Both the position numbers and the translations under genes were made by a program. Of a stretch of 50,319 nucleotides of DNA, positions 16,076 through 24,364 are shown piece by piece. Source of the DNA: Streptomyces sp. NBRC 110611 (lineage in GTDB: Bacteria; Actinomycetota; Actinomycetes; Streptomycetales; Streptomycetaceae); NCBI RefSeq assembly GCF_001590865.1, contig NZ_BBUY01000004.1, positions 17,868 to 68,186 on the forward strand, in the 5' to 3' direction. The notes beneath the pieces are model-generated. The model saw nothing but the letters and a program-made list of their open reading frames with translations. It had not been told where the DNA came from and did no database searches. How positions within the stretch are numbered: position 1 is the stretch's first letter; the number at the start of each line of letters is the position of its first letter.

Positions 16076-16169
16076 GACTGGCGCGCGGTACTGAGCGTCA
16101 TGGCTGTCCTCCGCTCGTTGCCAGGACGCGGCGCAGTGGGAGTGGGAGGTGCCGGAGCGGTACGTCAGG

Positions 16170-17081
16170 TCAACAGCAGCTGGTCAGGTCAGCAGCAGGC
16201 AGGCGCCGTCCCCGGACCGCTGCTGCCTGGCATGGCGCCGGCGGGGCACACGGGAACAGCCCGAAGTGCCGCGTCTTGTCGCCGGTGACGGTGAAGTGGG
16301 GGGCGTAGCGGGTGGCGGTGAGCATGTCGGCGGTGTTGCCGCACACGAGGAGGGGTTTGCCGGTGGGGAAGTGGTGGTGGTCGTCGAGGTCGAACGTGTG
16401 CGGGTGTCCGGGGAGGGTGCCGCGGTAGACGGCGGTCTGGCCGTAGTCCTCGCAGCGGTCCTCCAGGGGGAGGTGGAAGGCCCGGACGGTGCGGGAGGTG
16501 AAGGCGGCGAAGCCGATCTTCCGTTCGATCTCGGGGCTGGTCAGGGCGATCGGTGCGGAGGCCGTGGTGCGGGCGTCGGCGCAGCCGCAGTGCTCCATCA
16601 GGCGGCGGAAGTCCTCGGTGTACAGGGCTCCGGCGAGGCATTCGCCGACCAGTTCCGCGTCGTCCAGGAGCGTGGCGGGGAGGCGGCGGTCGGCGAAGAC
16701 GTCGGAGAAGTACAGCTCGCCCCCGGGCTTGAGGACGCGGAAGATCTCCCGGAACACGCGTGGCTTGTCCGGGGACAGGTTCACCACGCAGTTGGAGACG
16801 ACCAGGTCGATGGAGCCGTCCGCGATGCCGACGGCGGCCAGGTCCTCGATGCAGCCCTGGTGGAACTCGGTGTTGGCGTAGCCGAACCGGTCGGTGTGCC
16901 AGCTCTGGTGGCGGCGGGCCACGGCCAGCTGCTCGTCGGTCATGTCGACGCCGATGACCCGGCCGTTCGGGCCGACCAGCTGGGCGAGGACGTACGCGTC
17001 GCGTCCGCTGCCGCAGCCCAGGTCGAGCACCGTGATGCCGTCCAGCGCGGCGGGGATCGGTGAGCCGCCCGAGTCCGCCAC
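16170..17081 (-). pseudogene. ArsM-like arsenite methyltransferase, N-terminally truncated
   Basis: The 303-residue frame opens (GTG) directly into a SAM-binding domain: VLDLGCGSGRDAYVLAQLVGP, VIGVDMTDEQL, SNCVVNLSPDKPRVF and LKPGGELYFSDVF are characteristic of ArsM-type methyltransferases. The C-terminal domain keeps Cys residues (MEHCGCADAR). Family members normally have some 55-60 further N-terminal residues, with a Cys-bearing segment leading into a YGCG motif; here these are absent. An ATG at 17123 (MATDLFSDASH) with a good upstream context is out of frame, which suggests a deletion joined the original start region to the middle. Activity is doubtful. It is divergent from the decayed cluster at 17.2-22.8 kb. 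Confidence 0.7.
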
Positions 17082-17247
17082 CGAACCGGTGGATGCGATG
17101 CGTCACTGAACAGGTCGGTCGCCATGTTTCTCCTCTGCTGCTCCGGGGTCGAGAGCCAACCGGAAGAGTCGTACCCGGAGGGAAGGCGGAGGCCACCTGA
17201 GCGGGTCCCCCTGCCGCGACGAGGTGAGAGAGGGCTGAGGCAGTCGG

Positions 17248-18665
17248 ATGAACCCGTACGACCTGGTGGTGATCGGCGGTGGCAGCGCCGGACTGACCGC
17301 GGCACGCACGGGCGGCCGCCTGGGCGCCCGCACCCTGCTGATCGAGCGGGACCGGCTGGGCGGCGACTGCTTGTGGACCGGGTGCGTGCCCAGCAAGGCG
17401 CTGCTGCATGTGGCCGCCGAGGTGCGGGCCGGGCGGGCGGTGGGGCGGTACGGGCTGACGGCGGCGACCGGGCCCGCGGATCTGGCGGCGGCGATGGGGC
17501 AGGTCAGGCGGGCGATCGCGGCGATCGAGCCGCACAACTCGGCCGAGGCGCTGGCCCCGCTCGGGGTGGAGGTGGCGTCCGGCGCGGCCTGTTTCACCGG
17601 GCCGCGCACGCTGCGCGCCGGTGGCCGGGAAGTGTCCTTCCGTTACGCGGTGATCGCGACCGGCTCCGCGCCGGCCGTGGCGCCCATCCCCGGGCTGGCC
17701 GAGGCGGAGCCGCTGACCAGCGACACCGTGTGGGACCTGGACGAGCTGCCAGGGCGTCTGGTGGTGCTGGGCGGTGGGCCGACCGGCTGTGAGCTGGCGC
17801 AGGCGTTCGCCCGTCTCGGCGCGCAGGTCACCCTCGTCGAGGCGGTGGAACGGCTGCTGCCGCGCGAGAGGAGCCACGCGCCTCGCAGCTCGTACAGCAA
17901 GCTCTGGAAGCCGACGGGGTCACCGTCCGGACCGGCTACCGGGCTGAGAAGGTCGCCGACGGCGCGATGCACGAGAAGGCCGCCGACGGCGCGATGCACG
18001 GCCCCGGTGGCCCCCTCCCGTACGACCGGCTGCTGACCACCACCGGGCGCATCGCCAACACCGGCGGGCTCGGTCTGGACGCGGCCGAGGTGGAAGTGGA
18101 CGAGCAGGGGCGGGTGCGGATCGACGAGCGCCTTCGTACCGCCAATCCGCGCGTCTACGCGGCCGGGGACGTCACCGGCCGTTCGGCGTTCACCCACCTT
18201 GGTGGTGTGCAGGGCGCGTCGGCGGCGACCGACGCCCTGCTCGGTGTGCGCCGCCGGATCCGGTACGACGCCGTGCCCTGGGTGACGTACACCGATCCCG
18301 AGGTCGCCCGCGTAGGAGTGACCTCCGCCGAAGGGGCCCGCACCCTCACCCTGGATCACGACCGCGTCGACCGTGCCGTCGCCGACGGCCGCACCGACGG
18401 GTTCACCTGCCTGGTACTGGACGCCCGCGGCCGTATCGCCGGCGCCACGGTCGTCGCTCCCCGCGCCGGGGAGACCATCGCGCACCTGGCCACCGCCGTC
18501 CGCCTGGGCTGGACACCGTCGCGGTACGCCAGGACCGTGCACCCGTACCCGACGTACGCCGACGGCCCCTGGCACGCCGCCCTCACCGACGTCTACGCCC
18601 GCCTGGCCGGAGCCCGCCGCCTGACGGGCACCTTGCTGGGGCTGCGCAGGAAGGTACGGCCGTGA
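17248..18665 (+). pseudogene. FAD-dependent pyridine nucleotide-disulfide oxidoreductase (mercuric reductase/Lpd-like), frameshifted
   Basis: The first part (17248 to about 17868) encodes GGGSAGLTAARTG and the redox-active disulfide GGDCLWTGCVPSKALL near residue 45, then the NAD domain VVLGGGPTGCELAQAFARLG. The second part, in another frame to 18665, encodes VYAAGDVTGRSAFTHLGG and the dimerisation domain. The switch lies at about 17867-17872, where GAGAGGAGCC replaces the expected GAGGAGCC, consistent with a 2-base AG duplication. The product would lose its FAD/dimer half. Such oxidoreductases accompany arsenic and mercury loci. A real frameshift or a sequencing error both fit this one site, but neighbouring lesions favour decay. 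Confidence 0.75.
17949..18002 (+). repeat. 27-base tandem duplication inside the oxidoreductase pseudogene
   Basis: Two 27-base copies lie at 17949-17975 and 17976-18002, differing at only a few positions. Both encode the nonapeptide K(V/A)ADGAMH(E/G). The duplication keeps frame and probably arose by slippage; it sits in the region where the FAD/NAD domains meet. Confidence 0.8.
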
Positions 18666-18753
18666 TCCTCCGTCGGAAAGCCGGTACCCCGCACGCACGG
18701 GACGGACCGGCCGCGACCGCATCATCCGGGAATCGCCGAGCGGCCGCACCGGT

Positions 18754-18847
18754 GAGCCCTGATCCCCGCCCGGAAACGAGAACCGGCCCAGCCCGGCAAT
18801 GAGACCTGATCCCAGCCCGGACATGAGACCTGACCCAGCACGGAAAG
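18754..18847 (+). repeat. Degenerate 23-24-base tandem repeat, four units
   Basis: Four head-to-tail units of the type GAGACCTGATCCCAGCCCGG (plus four bases) fill most of the gap between the oxidoreductase and radical SAM pseudogenes. The last unit runs into the AAAGCGGAG that may serve as ribosome site for the ATG at 18862. Confidence 0.7.
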
Positions 18848-18861
18848 CGGAGAACGACCCG

Positions 18862-19668
18862 ATGGGACTGCTGTCGACGTGGCGTGCGCTGGAGCGTGCC
18901 ACGCGCCCCTACGACCCGGAGTTCGCCGAGGCGATGCAGCGCCGCTGGGCGGAACTGCCCGCGGCCGCCAGGACTCCGGGACAGATCATCGGCCGGCACG
19001 GAGTGGGCTGCGAGGGCACCCATGGTGTCTTCCCGAAGTGCAACCTGAAGTGCACCCCCTGCTACCACTCCCGCGACGCCAACCAGGTGCGCGTCGACGG
19101 GCTGCACACCCGTGAGCAAGTCGCCGCCCAAATGGGCCTGTTGCGCAAGCTGCGCGGTCCGCGGGCGCATACCCAGCTGATCGGCGGCGAGGTGAGCCTG
19201 CTGCCGCCGGACGACCACGCCGCCGCCCTGGCGGTGATGCGCGCGCACGGCCGGCCTTCCAGCCCGCCGCCTTCCTGGGCGACGAACGGCGCTGGAAGGA
19301 GCGTTACCGCGCCGCCACTCCGGACGCGGTCTGGGCGGAGATCGAGCGCGGCGCCGGCACCCGGCTCGACTTCCACGTGTTCCACAACGGCGATGTGCGC
19401 TGCAACCGCACCGCCTACGGCTTCTGCGTGGGCCGCCGCTGGTATCCGTTCCTGGACGGCTCCGATCCGCGCGATCTCGCCGTGCGCGATGCCTTCTTCC
19501 GCCATCTCGGGAAGGTCAGCTTCACCGGCACTCCGCCGGCGCTGCTCGCGGCCAAGCTCCTCCGTGATGGCGGCCGGCAAGGAGACCTTCGCCGCCCTGG
19601 CCGCCCACGCGCTGCCCGGCCTGGGCGCGGTGCCCCCGGCCGGCTTCGTCCACCGGTTCGGCTCATGA
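18862..19668 (+). pseudogene. Radical SAM protein remnant with internal deletion
   Basis: The N-terminal about 130 residues in frame contain a radical SAM cluster motif (PKCNLKCTPCYHS, CxxxCxxC) and LIGGEVSLLP. At about 19250 the frame breaks. The next frame resumes with FQPAAFLGDERRWKERYRAA, then DVRCNRTAYGF and RRWYPFLDG, which looks like the C-terminal part of the same protein, so a middle block of roughly 100 residues appears deleted. Near 19567 coding similarity returns to the first frame (MAAGKETFAALAAHALPGLG), ending in TGA overlapping the next ATG. The chimera lacks most of the barrel and should be inactive. Confidence 0.7.
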
Positions 19669-20329
19669 GCCGGGCGCGCAAGCCCGCCGTCCTGGTGATG
19701 GCCAAGGCGCCGCTGCCGGGCAAGGTCAAGACGCGGCTGCACCCCTTGCTCGGGCCCGAGCGCTGTGCGCGGCTCCAGTCGCGGCTCATCCAGTACACGA
19801 CGGCCGTCACCAGGGCGGCACGCCTGCGGACGTATGTCGCGTACGACCCCACCGACGCGTACGGCGTGATAAAGGAACTGGTGCCGCCTCGCGCGCCCGG
19901 TTGCTGCCTCAGTCCGGTGGCGATCTGGGCCGGCGGCTGACGCACGCCGTCGAGACCGTCTTCTCGTGGCGGGCAGGACCGCTCGTGGTGCTGGGCACCG
20001 ACGCCCCGACCCTGACCGGCGACCACCTCACCGCAGCGTTCGCCGCGCTGGAAGGCGGCAGCGACGTGGTCCTCGGCCCGGCGTTCGACGGCGGCTACTA
20101 CCTGATCGGGATGCGTGCCCCGCACACCGGACTCTTCGGCATCGACCCGGCCTTGTGGAGCACGGAGAAGGTGTTGACCGCCACCCTCGCACTCGCCGAA
20201 CGGAAGCGACTGTCCACACAACTCCTGTCTCCATTGCGGGACCTGGACACTCCGGACGACGCGGCAGCCCTGCTGGACGACCCGCGGCTGCCCGCCGACA
20301 TCGCCGCCCTCCTGCGGAAAGAGAGACCG
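19665..20329 (+). pseudogene. DUF2064 / TIGR04282-type nucleotidyl/glycosyltransferase-like protein, frameshifted
   Basis: The start overlaps the previous stop (ATGA). The N-terminal frame gives VLVMAKAPLPGKVKTRLHPLLG, the hallmark of this family, which is repeatedly found in arsenosugar clusters. Around 19885-19902 the frame shifts by one base. The remainder (LLPQSGGDLGRRLTHAVETVF, then VVLGTDAPTL and DVVLGPAFDGGYYLIGMR) is in another frame and continues without a stop into the next gene. The family is thought to transfer a sugar or nucleotidyl group; this copy is broken. Confidence 0.75.
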
Positions 20330-21066
20330 GTGAAGGTATCGATCATCATGCCCGTCCTCAACGAGGAAGCCACCGTGCGGACTTCGCTGAGCCGGCTGTG
20401 CCGTGACTTCCCCGATTGCGAACTCGTCGTCGACGGCGGTTCCACCGACGCCACCGTCGAGTCGGCCTCGCCGCACGCCACCGTGCTGCACAGCGCGCGG
20501 GGCAGGGCCCGGCAGATGAACACCGGCGCCCGGCACTGCACCGGCGAGGTGCTGTGGTTCGTCCACGCCGATACCGAGATCGCCCCGGCCGCGCTCGCCC
20601 AGATCCGCGCTGTGCTCGCCGCCCCGGACGTGGTGGGGGGGGCGGTCTGACCCTGCGTTTCGACCGCCGCAGCCCGGGCCTGGACTACCTCGCCCGGACA
20701 TCCAACGCGCGCGCCCGCCGGCTGCACCACATCTTCGGCGACCAGGCGATGTTCATCCGCCGCACGGTCTTCGACGCACTGGGCGGCTTCCCGGACCTGG
20801 CCATCATGGAGGACCTGGAGATGTCGCGCCGGCTCCACCGGCGCGGCCGCCTCGCCGTCCTGCCCGCCACCTCCACGGCGTCCGCCCGCCGCCTGGACCG
20901 GCACGGCGTCTGGCGAATGATCGCGTTCATGCAGTACCTGAAACTGCTCCACTTCGCCGGTGCCGACCCCGAGCGCATCCGCCGCCGCTATGCGGCCGGT
21001 CCGCCCCGGTTCCCGCGGCGCGGACGGAAGGCGACCAGCTCCCAGTACCACCTTGGAGATCTCTGA
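20330..21066 (+). pseudogene. TIGR04283-type family 2 glycosyltransferase, frameshifted in a G8 run
   Basis: GTG 20330 begins MKVSIIMPVLNEEATV, followed by VVDGGSTDAT and a DxD-like HADTEIA. At 20635-20642 a run of eight G switches the reading frame to a stop (GGAV*). In another frame the protein continues LTLRFDRRSPGLDYLARTSN, then GDQAMFIRRTVFDALGGFPDL and IMEDLEMSRRLHRRG to the stop at 21064-21066. Restoring a length that suits the frame (six G, for example) would give a normal protein of about 245 residues. The family occurs in arsenosugar biosynthesis loci. Slippage in G8 could in principle rescue some product. Confidence 0.78.
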
Positions 21067-21067
21067 C

Positions 21068-22390
21068 ATGCGCATCGCGGTATGCGGCGGCCCCTACGGC
21101 AACCTGCACGCCCTGCGGGCCTTCGTCGACGACGCCCATGCCCGCGGCGCCGAGCGGCTGTTCTGCCTGGGCGACCTCGGCGGCTTCGGCGCCGACGTCG
21201 ACGCCCTGTGGCCGGTCCTGACCGGCAATGACATCACCTGCGTGGCCGGCAACTACGACGTGGCCATCGCCCGCGGCGACACGGACTGCGGCTGCGGCTA
21301 CCGCGACCCGGAGGACAACGCGTACGCCCAGCTGATCTACGACCACACGCGCGCCACGACCAGCCGGGACTTCGCCGCCTGGATGGGCGAACTGCCCACC
21401 GGGCGACGGGAGATGCTCGACGGGGTGGACGTGCACATGGTGCACGGTTCCCCGCTCGCGCTGAACGACTTCTGGTGGGAGTCGCTGCCCGCCGAGCAGC
21501 ATGAGCAGCGGGTGGCCGCCTCCGGCGCGCAGGTGATCCTGTGCACGCACAGTGGCCTGCCCTGGCAGCGGTGGACCCACGGCACCCTGGTCGTCAACGT
21601 CGGCGTCCTGGGCAAACCCGCCAACGACGGCCGCCGCGACGTCTGGTACGCACTCCTCGACCTGCACGAGGGCCGGGCGGGCGCCGAGCTCGTCCCCCTC
21701 GCCTACGACTGGCGGGCCCAGGCCGCTTCCATGCGCGCGGCCGGCCTCCCCGAGATCTTCGTGGAGACCATCGAAACCGGCTGGTGGACCACCTGCCTGG
21801 AGATCCTGCCCCCGCGCGAACGCGCCCACGGCCGCTACCACCTCTACCGCTCCACCCTGCCCACCGCCTTCCGTCCCGCCGACGCGGGGCAGCACCCCCT
21901 GCCCGAAGGGCCCGCGGAGCCGGGGGAGGAGGGCCGGGGAGCCGCCTTGGGACCGGGCCTCGACGGCGACCGCCCGGTCGTACCGCTGTTCGGCAGCCCG
22001 TACTTCCCCTCCCGGCTGTGTATCTACACCAACTTCCACTGCAACCTGGCCTGCGACTACTGCGCCGTCGCCTCCGCCCCTCAGGCCACCCCGCGCACCC
22101 TGCCCACCGCCGAGTTCCGCGACCTGGCCGACTAAGCCATCGCATCCGGCTTCACCGAGCTCTACCTCACCGGCGGCGAACCCTTCCTCCACCCCGATAT
22201 CGTCCCCCTGCTCGCCTACGCCTCCGCACAGCTGCCCACCGTCGTCATGACCAACGCCATGCTGCTGCGCGGCCGCCGTGCCGACGGCCTGGCCGACCTC
22301 GCCGACCGCAAACTCACCGTCCAGACCTCCCTCGACGGCGCCACCGCCGCCACCCACGACCGGCACCGCGGACCTGGCTCCTTCGACCTC
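21068..22390 (+). pseudogene. Metallophosphatase joined to a radical SAM domain, with an internal stop and lost C terminus
   Basis: The first 285 or so residues form an apparently intact calcineurin-like phosphoesterase (LFCLGDLGGFGADVDAL, CVAGNYDVAIARGD, MVHGSP, CTHSGLPW). The same frame continues into a radical SAM domain (IYTNFHCNLACDYCAVAS; CxxxCxxC) and then TAA at 22133-22135. After the stop the frame reads on as radical SAM (AIASGFTELYLTGGEPF, then TSLDGATAATHDRHRG), so TAA most simply replaced a Glu or similar codon. Near 22390 the similarity ends and a flavoprotein fragment in another frame begins. The phosphatase half could still be made. I cannot tell whether the two domains were originally one gene. 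Confidence 0.72.
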
Positions 22391-22844
22391 ACGGGCGCTC
22401 GCCACCCACGGCCACGTCACCGTCCACACCGGCGCCCGCGTCCACTCCCTCCGAGCGGAGGGCCACCGCATCCGCGCCCGCCTGGCCACCACCACCGGCC
22501 CCCGCGACGTACTGGCCGACCACGTCATCGCCCTCACCGGCTACACCGGCGACCACACTCTCTACCGGCAGCTCCAGGTCCACGAGTGCTACGCCACCGG
22601 CGCGCCGATGAACCTCTCCGCCGCGCTCCTCGCCGCCTCCGGCGCGAGCACCGACTGCCTCGCCCAGCCCGCCCCCGGCATCGGCCGACTCCGCAACCCC
22701 GAACCGCACTTCTTCCTCCTCGGCGCCAAGTCCTACGGACGCCTCAGCACCTTCCTGCGCACCGGCTACCAGCAGGTCGACGAGATCGCCGCCGCGTATG
22801 CCGCCGCGAGTGCCTCCGCTCGCCATGTGAGCGGAGAAGTATGA
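22391..22844 (+). pseudogene. C-terminal fragment of a FAD-dependent oxidoreductase
   Basis: The fragment (about 150 residues) reads ALATHGHVTVHTGARVHSLRA, DHVIALTGYTGDHTLYRQL and NPEPHFFLLGAKSYGR ... FLRTGYQQV, as in the C-terminal half of flavoprotein oxidoreductases. No N-terminal GxGxxG domain is present; it is fused out of frame to the radical SAM remnant by an apparent deletion near 22390. No start codon with a ribosome site is evident. Confidence 0.65.
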
Positions 22845-22856
22845 GCGCGCTCACAT
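22825..22856. promoter_or_regulatory. Dyad ATGTGAGC-N16-GCTCACAT with nested palindrome, upstream of the crp-like operon
   Basis: ATGTGAGC (22825-22832) and GCTCACAT (22849-22856) are perfect inverted repeats. A second perfect palindrome, TGAGCGCGCTCA, lies at 22842-22853. TGTGA/TCACA half-sites are the type recognised by Crp-family proteins, although the spacing is longer than the classical 6. The site is 78 bases 5' of a membrane protein gene co-transcribed with a Crp/Fnr regulator, suggesting autoregulation. Confidence 0.45.
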
Positions 22857-22933
22857 TCCGGGGCGGCGCCGGCTCGTAGCGTCGGAAGCAGCCGCATACC
22901 GCGGCCACCTGCTCCGTCCGGAAGGGCACGGCC

Positions 22934-23416
22934 ATGGCTACTACCACCGTGCACGTCTCCCCGAGCGTCGCCGTCATTCCCCTCCACGCGGCCTTCGGCG
23001 CCGCAGCCGGGGTGGTCGGCGGCATCGGGATGGGTATCTGGATGTCCGTCTCCCGGCCGGTGATGGACACGGCGATGATCACGATGGTCGCCGGTCTGCC
23101 CGGCACGGACAACGCCGTCGCGGGCCGGCTGATCCACCTGGCCATCGCACTCTCCGCCGGAGCCGCCTTCGGCGCACTGCTGGGCCGGTGGGCCACGCGT
23201 ATCGCGCCCGCGACGCTCCTCGGCCTGGCCTACGGGGCCGTCTGGTGGTTCCTCGGCGGACTGTGGATCATGCCCGCGAACATGGGCATGCCAGTCTTCG
23301 AATGGAACGCCGTCACCAGCTCCAGCCTCGGGGCCCATCTCGTCTTCGGTCTCCTCCTCGGCCTCGCGTACGCCTGCCTCCACAAGGCCGTGCGCCACGA
23401 TTCCACCGCGTCATGA
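22934..23416 (+). CDS. Small integral membrane protein, four transmembrane helices
   Basis: The 160-residue protein has four hydrophobic stretches: AFGAAAGVVGGIGMGIWM, LIHLAIALSAGAAFGALLG, ALLGLAYGAVWWFLGGLWI-like and LVFGLLLGLAYACLH. Glycine-rich helices and a MPANMGMPVF loop are visible, with no catalytic motif. The stop overlaps the next gene's ATG (ATGA), so it is translationally coupled to a Crp/Fnr-type regulator. Function unknown; coupling hints at a role in redox or metal homeostasis. Confidence 0.82.
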   Translation: MATTTVHVSPSVAVIPLHAAFGAAAGVVGGIGMGIWMSVSRPVMDTAMITMVAGLPGTDNAVAGRLIHLAIALSAGAAFGALLGRWATRIAPATLLGLAYGAVWWFLGGLWIMPANMGMPVFEWNAVTSSSLGAHLVFGLLLGLAYACLHKAVRHDSTAS

Positions 23417-24342
23417 CCCGTGCCATGACCGGTGCCGGCCGGACCCGCCCGGCCTCCGCGGGCGGAGGCTCCGCCAATGGCGCCGCTCAGGACGCCGCGC
23501 CGCCGGAGACCGTCTCCGGCGGCGGCTCCGCCCGCTACTGTCTGGCGGAAGGGGCCCGTGCCCTGGCCCACCCGCTCTGGGGTGTGGCCCCGCCACCCTG
23601 GGTCCCCGGACGGCGCGAGGAGACGGCATACGTGGTCGAAACCGGTGGGCATGACGAGCGGACCTGGTGCCTGTCCGAAGTGGACATCTTCCGCGATCTG
23701 AACGAGCGGGAGATGGCCGTCATCGCCGGGGCCGCCCCGATGAAGACCTACGCCGCCGGGGAGATGCTCTATATCCCGCAGCAGCCGTGCGAGATGCTGT
23801 TCATCCTCAAACGCGGCCGGGTCCGCATCTTCCGCGTCTCCGCCGACGGCCGCGCCCTGACCACCGCGATCCTCGCCCCGGGCACGATCTTCGGCGAGAT
23901 GCTGCTGCTCGGCCAGCGGATGTACGGCAACTTCGCCGAGGCCCTGGACGAGGTCACCGTCTGCGTGATGAACCGCGCCGACGTCGACCGGTTCCTCCTC
24001 TCGGACGTACGGATCGCCACCCGCATCACCGAAATCCTCGGCCGCCGCCTGGCCGACCTCGAACAACGGCTCTCCGACAGCGTCTTCAAGTCCGTACCCC
24101 AGCGGATCGCCACCACCCTGATCACCCTCACCCCCGAGCCGGCGACCGGCCTGCCACTGCGGCCCGGTGCCCGGCACCCGCAGATCGCCCTCACCCACGA
24201 GCAGCTCGCCGCCCTGGCCGGCACCTCCCGCGAGACCGCCACCAAGGTGCTCCACGACTACGCGGACCGCGGCCTGCTCCGCCTGTCGCGCGGCCGCATC
24301 ACCGTCCTGGAACCGGACCGGCTGCGCGACGCGGCGGGATAG
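23413..24342 (+). CDS. Crp/Fnr-family transcriptional regulator with long N-terminal extension
   Basis: Starting at the overlapping ATG, the product is 309 residues. The cyclic-nucleotide-binding-like beta roll begins near residue 85 (VDIFRDLNEREMAVIAGAAPM) and contains PGTIFGEMLLLGQR. The Crp-type HTH follows (about 255-295: THEQLAALAGTSRETATKVLHDYADRGLL). The first 75 residues are low-complexity; a GTG at 23632 (VETGGHDERTW) would give a normal-length protein, so the true start is uncertain. No Fnr-type N-terminal Cys cluster is seen. Likely autoregulated through the dyad at 22825-22856. Confidence 0.85.
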   Translation: MTRAMTGAGRTRPASAGGGSANGAAQDAAPPETVSGGGSARYCLAEGARALAHPLWGVAPPPWVPGRREETAYVVETGGHDERTWCLSEVDIFRDLNEREMAVIAGAAPMKTYAAGEMLYIPQQPCEMLFILKRGRVRIFRVSADGRALTTAILAPGTIFGEMLLLGQRMYGNFAEALDEVTVCVMNRADVDRFLLSDVRIATRITEILGRRLADLEQRLSDSVFKSVPQRIATTLITLTPEPATGLPLRPGARHPQIALTHEQLAALAGTSRETATKVLHDYADRGLLRLSRGRITVLEPDRLRDAAG

Positions 24343-24364
24343 CCGGCCCGGCGGCATTCGCGTA

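Noticed and set aside
16170..22844. All frameshifts explained as sequencing errors
   Set aside because: Indels at homopolymers could be errors, but the missing ArsM N terminus, the radical SAM internal deletion, the in-frame TAA and the radical SAM-flavoprotein junction cannot be, and the flanking genes are clean.
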